Of a stretch of DNA of 64,000 bases, positions 37,763 to 46,181 are shown piece after piece (position 1 is the stretch's first letter; every line of letters begins with the position of its first letter). The DNA is taken from NCBI RefSeq assembly GCF_023015965.1, contig NZ_JALKAN010000001.1, positions 186,001-250,000 of the forward strand. Direction: 5' to 3'. This DNA is from Allomuricauda sp. F6463D. Lineage in GTDB: Bacteria > Bacteroidota > Bacteroidia > Flavobacteriales > Flavobacteriaceae. A program made the translations under genes and the position numbers. Under the pieces are notes generated by a model that was not told the DNA's origin, made no database searches, and saw only the letters and a list, made by a program, of their open reading frames with translations.

Positions 37763-38962
37763 ATGTCCGACATGTTAAATTTCGACAATACACAGACGGC
37801 ATTTATCAATAAGACCGATAATGAGCTTAAAAAAGCCAAGTTTCTCTTTGGAATGTTGGGATATGCACAGCTTACACGTTTTGCAAAACCTATGCTCAAT
37901 TTTGCTTTTAAATACCGACTGCCCATACAAACAGTTCTAAAAAAAACAATTTTTTCACAGTTTTGCGGTGGGGAAAACCTAATGGAATGTAAGGAACAGA
38001 TTGATGAACTGTACCTTAATGGAGAAGTTATGTCCATCTTGGATTATTCAGTAGAAGGATTTGAGAATGAACCTTCTTTTGATAATACTTTGGACGTGCT
38101 GCTCAAAATATGTGAATTCTCGGAATTCCAAAAACAGATTCCTTTTCTAGTATTTAAACCTACAGGAATTGGAAGATTGGAAGTATTTAGAAAAGTATCC
38201 GAAAATGTTACTTTAAGTAATTCAGAAGCAGAAGAATGGGATAGAATAAAGGAGAGGTTTGAGACTATTTGTAGAACTGTTTCCGAGACGGAGAGCCTCA
38301 AAATTATGGTAGATGCTGAGGAGTCTTGGAGCCATGCCGCTGTGGATAAACTTACAGAGGAAATGATGGTTAAGTACAATAAACGTCGAACCGTTGTTTT
38401 TACCACAATCCAGTTATACCTCTGCAATAAATATGATTACTTAAAAAAACTAAAGGATTTAGGAGAAAAGTCCCAAATTAAAATAGGGGTTAAATTGGTG
38501 AGAGGTGCCTATATGGAAAAAGAAAGGGATAGAGCCTTTACCAATGGATATGAGAGTCCTGTTTGTAAAGATAAAGCCACAACGGATCAAAACTTTGAGA
38601 ACGGATCAAATTACGTATTGGAAAATCTAGATGTATTTGATTTCTTTTTAGGGACCCATAATGAGCTTAGTTGTAAACTACTGGCGCAAAAAATGATGGA
38701 TTCGAATATCGATAACAACGATTCCAGAATTTGGTTTGGACAACTATTTGGAATGAGTGATAATATTAGTTTTAATATGGCACAGTCTGGCTACAACGTA
38801 GTAAAATATGTTCCTTTTGGTCCCATAAAAGATGTTATGCCCTATTTAATTCGGCGTGCTGAAGAAAACTCTTCTGTCGGCTCTCAATCCTCTAGGGAAA
38901 TCCAATTGCTTAAAAAAGAATTGCAAAGACGAAATAAAACCAAGAAAGCGGAGCTTGTCTAA
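37763..38962 (+). CDS. Proline dehydrogenase (FAD-dependent)
   Basis: This 399-residue enzyme oxidises L-proline to 1-pyrroline-5-carboxylate with FAD, passing electrons to quinone. The beta/alpha barrel carries the substrate motif KLVRGAYMEKER at 244-255, a conserved DAEESW at about 184-189 and the C-terminal YLIRRAEENSS that binds the proline carboxylate. Length matches the monofunctional bacterial and mitochondrial-like proline dehydrogenases rather than the fused PutA. It converges with the P5C dehydrogenase gene across a shared terminator, so the two steps of proline catabolism are adjacent but on opposite strands. Confidence 0.93.
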   Translation: MSDMLNFDNTQTAFINKTDNELKKAKFLFGMLGYAQLTRFAKPMLNFAFKYRLPIQTVLKKTIFSQFCGGENLMECKEQIDELYLNGEVMSILDYSVEGFENEPSFDNTLDVLLKICEFSEFQKQIPFLVFKPTGIGRLEVFRKVSENVTLSNSEAEEWDRIKERFETICRTVSETESLKIMVDAEESWSHAAVDKLTEEMMVKYNKRRTVVFTTIQLYLCNKYDYLKKLKDLGEKSQIKIGVKLVRGAYMEKERDRAFTNGYESPVCKDKATTDQNFENGSNYVLENLDVFDFFLGTHNELSCKLLAQKMMDSNIDNNDSRIWFGQLFGMSDNISFNMAQSGYNVVKYVPFGPIKDVMPYLIRRAEENSSVGSQSSREIQLLKKELQRRNKTKKAELV

Positions 38963-38994
38963 GTTTTAATAGTATAACTCCAAAAATGGATAAT

Positions 38995-39025
38995 AAAAAA
39001 GGGTCAGCTTAAGCTGACCCTTTTT
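38995..39025. terminator. Bidirectional terminator between converging proline genes
   Basis: GGGTCAGCTT and AAGCTGACCC (39001-39020) form a perfect 20-base palindromic stem flanked by A6 on the left and T5 on the right. It can end both the plus-strand proline dehydrogenase and the minus-strand P5C dehydrogenase transcripts. Confidence 0.93.
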
Positions 39026-39045
39026 AAGTTAGATACTATTGTTGT

Positions 39046-40674
39046 TTATCCCAAAAAAGGATATCTGTAATCTTCAGGTGTCACAAAAGTCTCTTTGATC
39101 AATCTAGGTGATACCCAACGTAAAAGGTTCTGCATAGAACCAGCCTTATCATTAGTACCAGATGCTCTGGCTCCTCCAAATGGTTGTTGACCTACAACAG
39201 CACCAGTAGGCTTATCGTTGATGTAGAAGTTACCAGCACAGTTTTGTAAGGCCTTTGTAGCCTCATCAATAGAGTATCGGTCTCCCGACAATACTGCTCC
39301 GGTCAATCCATATTCAGAAGTTTCATCAACCAATTTCAAGGTTTCGCTCCAATCTTCATCTTCATATACATAAATGGTTACAACAGGGCCGAAAAGCTCA
39401 GTGTACATAGTCTCATATTGCGGACTTGTGGTCAATATCACCGTTGGCTCTATAAAATATCCAACCGATTTATCATAATTACCACCAGCAATTACTTCAG
39501 CATCATCAGCTGCTTTGGCCTTGTCGATATACTTAGCCAACTTGTCAAATGAGCCTTCGTGAATCACGGCTGTGATAAAATTGCTCATATCCTCTGGAGA
39601 ACCTGGTTTTTTAAAGGAAGCAACGTCCTTTTTAACCAACTCCAAAATTTCATCTGCAGTCGATTTTGGTAAATAAACCCTTGATGCGGCACTACATTTT
39701 TGTCCTTGAAACTCAAAAGCTCCCCTGCTAATAGCTGTTGCTACTTGTTGTGGTTTAGCGGTAGGATGTGCTACAATAAAATCCTTACCTCCAGTTTCAC
39801 CAACGATTCTTGGGTAAGTTTTGTAGTTATTGATGTTGTTTCCTATCTGTTTCCATAGAGATTTGAATACAGATGTAGAACCTGTAAAATGTATCCCGGA
39901 GAAATCCGGACTTGCCAGTACAGTATCAGAAATCATAACCGGGTCTCCATAGACCATGTTGATTACACCATCAGGAAGTCCAGCTTCTTTAAACACATCC
40001 ATGATTACTTTGGCAGAATATACCTGGCTGTCACTAGGTTTCCAAATTACTACATTCCCCATCATTGCGGCACTTGCAGGAAGGTTACCTGCAATAGCGG
40101 TAAAGTTGAACGGGGTAATCGCATAAACAAAACCTTCCAATGGACGGTATTCTACCCTGTTCCAAATTCCTTCGGCGGATTCGGGTTGTTCGTTGTAAAT
40201 CTGCGACATGTACTCAACGTTAAATCGAAGAAAATCTATAAGCTCACAAGCGGCATCTATCTCAGCCTGATAAATATTCTTGGATTGTGCAATCATTGTT
40301 GCGGCGTTTATCTTGGCACGGTAAGGACCGGCAATGAGCTCTGCAGCTTTCAAGAAAATGGCCGCACGTTGTTCCCAAGTTAAATTGGCCCAAGAATCCC
40401 TAGCCTCCAAACAATTGGAGATTGCTTTTTGCACATGATTTTTCTCAGCCAAATGGTAGTGTCCAACAATGTGTTTATGATCGTGTGGGGGCGACATTGG
40501 TTTTGTATTCCCCGTTTTAATTTCTTCGCTACCAATGTATAGTGGAACGTCCACTGTATCATTGTAAAATGCTTTATATTGTTTTAGTACTTCTTCTCGT
40601 TCAGGGGAGCCCGGAACGTAGGTTTTGACCGGCTCATTAATAGCCGTTGGAACTTGAAAAAATCCTTTTCCCAT
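39046..40674 (-). CDS. pruA: 1-pyrroline-5-carboxylate dehydrogenase
   Basis: This 542-residue aldehyde dehydrogenase converts glutamate semialdehyde (from P5C) to L-glutamate with NAD+. The catalytic C327 (GQKCSAASR), the general base E293 (VGETGGKD) and the oxyanion N190 (PFNFTAIAGN) are present, with the NAD-binding FTGST motif at 263-267. The length, the N-terminal EPVKTYVPGSPER, and TFVTPEDYRYPFLG at the end match the eukaryote-like P5CDH branch of Bacteroidota. It completes proline breakdown begun by the neighbouring proline dehydrogenase. Glutamate can then enter the glutamate dehydrogenase at 17.3 kb. Confidence 0.95.
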   Translation of the reverse strand: MGKGFFQVPTAINEPVKTYVPGSPEREEVLKQYKAFYNDTVDVPLYIGSEEIKTGNTKPMSPPHDHKHIVGHYHLAEKNHVQKAISNCLEARDSWANLTWEQRAAIFLKAAELIAGPYRAKINAATMIAQSKNIYQAEIDAACELIDFLRFNVEYMSQIYNEQPESAEGIWNRVEYRPLEGFVYAITPFNFTAIAGNLPASAAMMGNVVIWKPSDSQVYSAKVIMDVFKEAGLPDGVINMVYGDPVMISDTVLASPDFSGIHFTGSTSVFKSLWKQIGNNINNYKTYPRIVGETGGKDFIVAHPTAKPQQVATAISRGAFEFQGQKCSAASRVYLPKSTADEILELVKKDVASFKKPGSPEDMSNFITAVIHEGSFDKLAKYIDKAKAADDAEVIAGGNYDKSVGYFIEPTVILTTSPQYETMYTELFGPVVTIYVYEDEDWSETLKLVDETSEYGLTGAVLSGDRYSIDEATKALQNCAGNFYINDKPTGAVVGQQPFGGARASGTNDKAGSMQNLLRWVSPRLIKETFVTPEDYRYPFLG

Positions 40675-41545
40675 GTTGTTTTAAATTTGTTTATAATATT
40701 TATTTCACAGTTGAAACAAAGTTACTAAAAGCGATATCGATTATAAAGTATAATAGGAGGTGAATTAGGTGATAGAGGCGTTATTTATTCAATTTTTAAT
40801 AATTTTTATAACAATGCTCTGATTCTTACTTTTTTTAGATGATTTTAAACGATTTTTTTTAAGCGTTCTTCTGTTTTTTCATGTGGTTAGCTGCTATATT
40901 TTTAAACTAACTTTATCTAAACTTGAGCTTAAGTCGGAAGACTTATTTTGTAAATGTGAGCGAAAAATAATTGATACTTATAAACGGTCTCGATGCTTTC
41001 GAAATGACTTCATTTTTCAAAAAACTTAGATGAATTATTATCGAGATGGAACAAATTGTATCTGACAAAATGGTATGATTTAAACTTCAAAATGAAATCA
41101 ACAATTAGTACGTTTCAGTGTAACGAGTAAATGCGGATGATTAAAAATAGTAGTACATGTTAGGGGTATAAATGAACGTAATCTGACAGGCCAGTAAAGG
41201 CCATCTTACAATTATAAGATCACCAATATATCTACCACAGATTGATTCTGATTAATTCACGAGACTAAAGGGAACAAGGGATGTTCCATACCCGCCAATG
41301 ATAATTTGATTGGTGATGGTAAACCCTTTTTTCTTGTTATCTAACCCTGATTATTTTGAATTAAACAAGGCAATAGTTAAAAGATTACCGGAAGAATAGT
41401 GTGAATATCGTTTTTTTCTCAAGTATTTCTTAAGGGTTTTGCAATTTAATACAGTATAAATTATGTATTACACAACTAATTTAACTTCAAAAGTGTATAG
41501 CACATGCAATACATAAAAAAATAATTATAAAAAAACTATCAACGA
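40675..41545. other. Large intergenic region without a convincing gene
   Basis: This 871-base AT-rich gap separates proline catabolism from the ThuA-like cluster. No RNA gene or coding frame stands out. Several short hairpins cluster at 41180-41320: ATCTTA/TAAGAT at 41203-41220, GGAACA/TGTTCC at 41271-41287, and ATCACCAAT (41219-41227) with ATTGGTGAT (41309-41317) enclosing the latter. They might form a small structured RNA or a degraded insertion. The promoter of the 41.5-kb gene must lie at the right end, where ATTATGTATT at 41460-41469 also occurs before the second anti-sigma gene. Confidence 0.4.
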
Positions 41546-42352
41546 ATGAAGCTAATGCCCTCTCTAACTAACAACAATGGAGAATCATCACGATTTTTCG
41601 TTCTATTTGCCATAGCATTCAGTCTAGCAACTGTGCTTTCCGCCCAGATAAACAATTCATCAGATGTTTATTCCTCAGTTGATCGGCCTCGGGCTTTGGT
41701 AATGATGGGGGATCGTTATCATTCACCAGTTCATGTTAGAGATGGGTTAATGAGACCTTTGGCCCTAGAGAATATTCCTGTCGTCTATATAGAAAATCAT
41801 GAGGCGCTGACCGCTGAAGCTCTGAAGGAATTCGACTTGCTTATTTTTTTAAAAGATGGTAATATTTGGCCCAATGGTTACGAACGAGGGGCACAGGTAC
41901 AGTGGATGACCGATGAGCAACAACAAGCTGTCTATGATTTTGTGGATAACGGTGGCGGTTTTTTGGCGCTCCATAACTCTCATGGCCTTTACCCACCAAA
42001 CGGACCTTATTATGAAGTTTTTAAAGGAGATTTCGGTGGGCATCCAGCTCCGGAGGAGTTTATGGTTCGCGTGGAAGATAAAAACCATCCTATTACAGCT
42101 GGAGTTGAGGACTTTAGGGTGTTCGATGAGCAGCACATGAGCAAATATTATGGTGATCCTGATCAGTTGTTGCTTCGAAACATTTCCGATGCCAATAAAT
42201 CTGCCCCTGCAGGTTGGTGGCGCGAAATGGGTAAGGGGCGCTTTGTTTACCTTGCTCCAGGGCACACCAAAGAAGCAATCGGGCATCCAATGATGGTAAA
42301 ATTACTTCGCAATTCAGTTAGATGGCTAACAAAGCAGACAGATGAGAAGTAA
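41546..42352 (+). CDS. Exported ThuA-like protein 1
   Basis: This 268-residue protein has a signal peptide (about residues 17-36, FFVLFAIAFSLATVLSAQ) and a ThuA domain with the glutamine-amidotransferase-like fold. Recognisable pieces are ALVMMGDRYHSPVHVRDGL, FVDNGGGFLALHNSHG, GDFGGHPAPEEFMVRVED, NHPITAGVEDFRVFDEQHMSKY and GRFVYLAPGHTKEAIGHP, the last two being strong ThuA signatures. ThuA proteins take part in use of trehalose-like and keto-sugar compounds, but the reaction is not settled. It is a paralogue of the protein at 43735-44694, and is the first gene of the plus-strand run. Confidence 0.87.
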   Translation: MKLMPSLTNNNGESSRFFVLFAIAFSLATVLSAQINNSSDVYSSVDRPRALVMMGDRYHSPVHVRDGLMRPLALENIPVVYIENHEALTAEALKEFDLLIFLKDGNIWPNGYERGAQVQWMTDEQQQAVYDFVDNGGGFLALHNSHGLYPPNGPYYEVFKGDFGGHPAPEEFMVRVEDKNHPITAGVEDFRVFDEQHMSKYYGDPDQLLLRNISDANKSAPAGWWREMGKGRFVYLAPGHTKEAIGHPMMVKLLRNSVRWLTKQTDEK

Positions 42353-42384
42353 TTAAAAAGATAGCCAATTTTTTTCCTTAAAAA

Positions 42385-43593
42385 ATGGATACAATGACAC
42401 TAGGTATGAAAACTGTTATGTTTAAAAAAGTTGATGGTAACCCTCAGCATGGATTGACCTTAAGTGGTCATAAAAGACGTTTGGGTTATTATGTTGGAAT
42501 GTGCATTCTTCTAACTTTTATATGGGTTGATCGGGGGATTGCTCAGACAAAAAAAACACAAACTCCAATACCTTGGCCTACATCTACGTGGTCAGAAGCT
42601 AGTCCTGAATCTGTAGGTATGGACGGTGCGGGTATAAAGAATGCAGAACAAATGTATCCGCAGATTTTTCCAAGTGGTTATAGTTTACTCATAATCAAAA
42701 ATGGACAACTTGTCTCCGAATCCTATTTCAACGGGCAAACTGTAGATACAAACAATCATATATTCTCGGTTACCAAAACATTTGTGGCTACGTTAGTGGG
42801 TGTAGCTATAAAGCAAGGTTGGATTAAGAGTGTTGATCAACGTGTAGCGGACTTATTGCCCGAATATCAGATTCATCCGGACTTAGCAGATTTGACCCTG
42901 AAAGATGTACTTACTCATCGTTCAGGTGTAGCAAGTAGACAGGAGTTTATGGATATTGGTATACTCCTTAAGGCAAAGCCTAAAGTGACTCCCGGAACCA
43001 CCTTTGAGTACAGCAACTATGCTCCAAGCTTACTGACAGCTATTTTAGATAGGAAAGCCAAACAAGATGGTAATGGAACAGTTTCAGACGTTTCAACCAT
43101 GGCAGAAAATTATCTTTTTGATCCATTGGGTATTGATATAAGTGAATGGAGAAAAGGCCCTGATGGTGTTCCTGAAGGAGGAAATGGCCTCCACATGACA
43201 GCTAGGGATATGGCACGACTTGGTTACCTATTGCTCCGTGATGGGCATTGGGAAGATAAACAAGTACTGCCTGAGGATTGGGTGCAAGAAGCATCTAAAT
43301 ACCAAGTAGGGTTTGATAGGCAAAAAGGTTATGGATACCTGAACTGGGTTCGTAGACTCCCAGACAAGGTGAATACATCACAGGGAGAACAAGATGTACA
43401 AGGGTACTTTGCCTATGGACATCGTGGCCAATATATAGGTGTGTATCCTAAATTAGATCTTTTAGTAGTGACAACAGCCGATGCAACGGATGCTACAAGA
43501 GATACTTTTTTTGTGCCCGATTTACTGCATGATTTTGTGCGCCGATTTATTTTTTCAGCAATCGAAACAAACGGTTCTACCAGTGGGGAATAA
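42385..43593 (+). CDS. Exported serine hydrolase (class C beta-lactamase-like)
   Basis: This 402-residue protein has an N-terminal hydrophobic export segment at about residues 33-53 preceded by a basic stretch. It carries the class C active-site residues S128xxK131 (FSVTKTF) and Y209-S-N211 (FEYSNYAP), and a late GHRGQYIG that may stand in for the KTG-type box. The family includes esterases, D-aminopeptidases and penicillin-binding-like enzymes; true beta-lactamase activity is unlikely to be its job here. A start at 42406 or 42418 would shorten the pre-signal segment and is also possible. It lies 32 bases after ThuA-like protein 1, so both are probably one transcript. Confidence 0.85.
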   Translation: MDTMTLGMKTVMFKKVDGNPQHGLTLSGHKRRLGYYVGMCILLTFIWVDRGIAQTKKTQTPIPWPTSTWSEASPESVGMDGAGIKNAEQMYPQIFPSGYSLLIIKNGQLVSESYFNGQTVDTNNHIFSVTKTFVATLVGVAIKQGWIKSVDQRVADLLPEYQIHPDLADLTLKDVLTHRSGVASRQEFMDIGILLKAKPKVTPGTTFEYSNYAPSLLTAILDRKAKQDGNGTVSDVSTMAENYLFDPLGIDISEWRKGPDGVPEGGNGLHMTARDMARLGYLLLRDGHWEDKQVLPEDWVQEASKYQVGFDRQKGYGYLNWVRRLPDKVNTSQGEQDVQGYFAYGHRGQYIGVYPKLDLLVVTTADATDATRDTFFVPDLLHDFVRRFIFSAIETNGSTSGE

Positions 43594-43734
43594 AGATGTT
43601 TCTCGTCATAGGATATTGCATACCATGCTGATTAATATCAAAAAACAAAGTGATTCTAGATTTTACAATAAAGCAAGTTGCCCAGAAACCGGGAAATACA
43701 TAAACAAATTAGATAACCAAAAACAATATTTGAC

Positions 43735-44694
43735 ATGAAACCAAAACCATCTTCACCAAAAAAAAATGTAACTCGGCGCTCAGCCATTTCGTCGATGGCA
43801 GGATTAACAGCAGGAGTAGTATTAACCTCTCCTTTAGCTTGTGCCCAGGCCCCTGAGAAAGCTGCAGAGAAAACACCGGAGAAAACATCGGAAAAAGAGA
43901 CAATATTCGCGCTGATGGGCGATCACTATCACAACGCTGATATTGTACGTACGGCCCTGACTCGCGATATTGTTAAGGATATGGGTATATCGGTAAAGAT
44001 GACCGACGACTACACATCTCTCAACGCTGAGACACTGGAAGGTTATCAGATGCTAATTATTCATCGCGACGGCCGCATTTTCCCCGAAGGTAATGGACCC
44101 ATTGGTGGAGGTGGCGAAATGGTTCCGTCAACTTTCATCAATAATTTTGGCAAGGGTATCAGTGAGGTCCCTGTGGTAAGCGATCCGCCTCTGGAACCTA
44201 CATCGGGCGAAATGAAGGCCTGGATACAACCGCACCAGGGTAAGGCCGTTCGTGAATTCGTTCAAAACGGTGGTTCGATACTGTTTTTCCACAACGTTAC
44301 GGACTTGGCGAGCACCAATGACGACATTCGTGACGTACTTGGAGGTGCCTATGCAGGACATCCACCTATTCGAACTTTCAAGGTTAGGGTAAAAAAATCG
44401 GACCATCCGATTATGGAGGGGATTACCGACTTTGTAGTTACTGATGAGCAGCATTATATGGAGTACGACAAAGATCCAGAGCACATTTTGATGGAGTCCG
44501 TGAATGAAGATGGTCTTCGTTATACTTATAAGGGTAAAGATCAGGGAACTACTGTTCCTGCTGCTTGGGCATATGAATATGGAAAAGGACGAGTTTGTTA
44601 CTTGGCACCAGGCCATCTATTGACAGCGCATTGGAATCCGACGTACCGTAAGTTGAAACAAAATGCTGTTCGTTGGTTGTTGAGACAAAGTTAA
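43735..44694 (+). CDS. Exported ThuA-like protein 2 with Tat-type leader
   Basis: This 319-residue protein has a twin-arginine leader (VTRRSAISSMAGLTAGVVL) and a cysteine shortly after (PLACAQ), so it may be a Tat-exported lipoprotein. A low-complexity stretch of EKxxEK repeats follows at about residues 40-58. The ThuA domain covers about 60-318 (FALMGDHYHNADIVR, FVQNGGSILFFHNVTD, AGHPPIRTFKVRVK, DEQHYMEYDKD and RVCYLAPGHLL). Unlike the first ThuA protein it seems to fold before export, which may mean it carries a cofactor. Third positions look slightly more GC-rich than those of its neighbours. Confidence 0.86.
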   Translation: MKPKPSSPKKNVTRRSAISSMAGLTAGVVLTSPLACAQAPEKAAEKTPEKTSEKETIFALMGDHYHNADIVRTALTRDIVKDMGISVKMTDDYTSLNAETLEGYQMLIIHRDGRIFPEGNGPIGGGGEMVPSTFINNFGKGISEVPVVSDPPLEPTSGEMKAWIQPHQGKAVREFVQNGGSILFFHNVTDLASTNDDIRDVLGGAYAGHPPIRTFKVRVKKSDHPIMEGITDFVVTDEQHYMEYDKDPEHILMESVNEDGLRYTYKGKDQGTTVPAAWAYEYGKGRVCYLAPGHLLTAHWNPTYRKLKQNAVRWLLRQS

Positions 44695-44734
44695 TAGGGT
44701 CTACAACAGAACCCCTCGATTAAAGAACATGTAT

Positions 44735-44809
44735 ATTACTTCGAGCGACTGTTAAGTTGGGTCAACCATATGGTTGTTTGCAACTTGGCAGTAGCTCAGT
44801 TGAAGTAAT
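44735..44809 (+). repeat. Long nested hairpin between ThuA-like 2 and lactonase genes
   Basis: The 75 bases fold back almost completely. The outer arms ATTACTTC (44735-44742) and GAAGTAAT (44802-44809) pair. Next, 44743-44759 pairs with 44781-44797 over 17 positions with one mismatch and two G-U pairs. The centre is the perfect palindrome CAACCATATGGTTG (44763-44776). It could be a mobile palindromic repeat (REP/MITE-like), a structured RNA or an mRNA end. TAGCTCAGTTG at 44792-44802 resembles a tRNA D-arm, but no tRNA follows. Confidence 0.65.
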
Positions 44810-44854
44810 CAGAAGATAATTTATTTGAAGTAACACAAAATCGATATACCAAAA

Positions 44855-45997
44855 ATGAGCGAAACAACGGAAAAACACCTTTTTGTTGGCAGTTATACCG
44901 GTTATGAGCCTGGACAACTTCCTTGGGTGGGGTCAAAACAACCTGGAGAAGGAATTTTATCATTCTTATTTAACAGTTCAGATGGCTCCATTACCCCAAA
45001 CGGTAAGGTAATAAAGCAAGATTCCCCTACATGGTTAGAAGTTCATCCCAATGGGCAATTTCTTATAGCTACACACGAGCTTTCCCACCATACTGGGGTA
45101 GATGAAGGTGTTGGTTTCATAACAGCATACAAAATCCAACCTGACGGTGATCTGGTAGCGATATCAACCCAGTCCACAGGTGGTAGGGGCAACACATGTG
45201 CAACATTTGACCGTACAGGATGCTTTTTGCTGGTAACAAGATATTGGGAAGGTGGTATTTCAGTACTTCCATTCGACCCTGATACGGGAATAATTGGTAA
45301 GGTGACCGCAAAACCGGACCATTCGGGTACGGGACCCGACCCGGTACGCCAATCAATGCCTCACCCACATGGTATTATTGGGGATCCCAAAACAGATTTG
45401 GTTTATGCCACAGATTTAGGCACAGATCAGGTTCATCAGTATATTCTTGATACAAAAACAGGAGAACTGGAGCCGCATGGCAACATTAAGTTAACATCCG
45501 GGTCAGGACCACGTGGTATCAAATTTCATCCTTCCTTGCGGGTAGCGTACGTTAATTGCGAACTAGATGGAACTGTGGAAGTATGCGATGTAGATGATGA
45601 TAAAGGACTTGTTCCAGTACAGAAGGTTAGCTGTTATCCGAAGGATTTTGTGGCACGTGACCATCCGGAAAATTATGGAAGATCGGAATATTGGGGGGCC
45701 GAAGGATGTCTTTCACCCAATGGTGCATTTTATTATTATATATGTAGGGTACACCAAAGTATAGCTATTTTTAATGTAGGTGAAAGCGATGGTAAATTGA
45801 CCTTCTCGAGCCGATGTTCATTGGCAAACAGCTCCAATGCTCGGAACCTTTCCATGGACCCAAGTGGTAAATTCTTGTTGGTGGCAAGTCAAGACGCTAA
45901 CCAAGTTGAATGTTTCCGTATAGATCAAAAAACCGGTGCATTGGAACTTACAGATTCACAACACGCTCCATGTGCCGCGGATATTGCGGTTATTTGA
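44855..45997 (+). CDS. Lactonase-family beta-propeller protein (6-phosphogluconolactonase-like)
   Basis: This 380-residue protein matches the seven-bladed propeller lactonase family typified by YbhE/Pgl. Family segments include HLFVGSYTG at the start, WLEVHPNGQFLIATHE, GNTCATFDRTGCFLLV, MPHPHGIIGDPKTDLVYATDLGTDQVHQY, GSGPRGIKFHPSLRVAYVNCELDGTV and NARNLSMDPSGKFLLVASQDANQV. No signal peptide is seen, so it acts in the cytosol. In this neighbourhood it could open a lactone made by oxidation of a sugar. A true 6-phosphogluconolactonase role cannot be told apart by eye. Confidence 0.86.
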   Translation: MSETTEKHLFVGSYTGYEPGQLPWVGSKQPGEGILSFLFNSSDGSITPNGKVIKQDSPTWLEVHPNGQFLIATHELSHHTGVDEGVGFITAYKIQPDGDLVAISTQSTGGRGNTCATFDRTGCFLLVTRYWEGGISVLPFDPDTGIIGKVTAKPDHSGTGPDPVRQSMPHPHGIIGDPKTDLVYATDLGTDQVHQYILDTKTGELEPHGNIKLTSGSGPRGIKFHPSLRVAYVNCELDGTVEVCDVDDDKGLVPVQKVSCYPKDFVARDHPENYGRSEYWGAEGCLSPNGAFYYYICRVHQSIAIFNVGESDGKLTFSSRCSLANSSNARNLSMDPSGKFLLVASQDANQVECFRIDQKTGALELTDSQHAPCAADIAVI

Positions 45998-46181
45998 ACA
46001 TGACTGTAAAGAATATGGATGTCTAATATTAATTATGGCAGTTCAATATACATTATCCAATAGGTTGTGAAAGGAGTAAAGAATAGCTGTATAAAAAAAT
46101 AAAGCAAAACCCTGATACATATTTTATGTAGGGAATAATGAATAGCTCAATTTGGAATTAAACACTAAAAACCAATCAACA

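Noticed and set aside
41316..41393. Short frame ending in LSNPDYFELNKAIVKRLPEE
   Set aside because: Only about 25 codons long with an in-frame stop just upstream; it looks protein-like but is too short to support as a gene or pseudogene.
42385..43593. Antibiotic-resistance beta-lactamase
   Set aside because: The SxxK and YxN motifs fit the wide serine-hydrolase family; neighbours and sequence give no sign of true beta-lactamase function.
44792..44802. TAGCTCAGTTG, a match to the tRNA D-arm/A-box pattern
   Set aside because: No anticodon stem, T-arm (GGTTCRANNCC) or acceptor pairing follows within 70 bases; the bases are explained by the 44735-44809 hairpin.
46110..46133. CCC-TACATA/TATGTA-GGG hairpin before the SMP-30-like gene
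   Set aside because: The stem is interrupted by a three-base bulge and lacks a T-run; kept out of the feature list as too weak.
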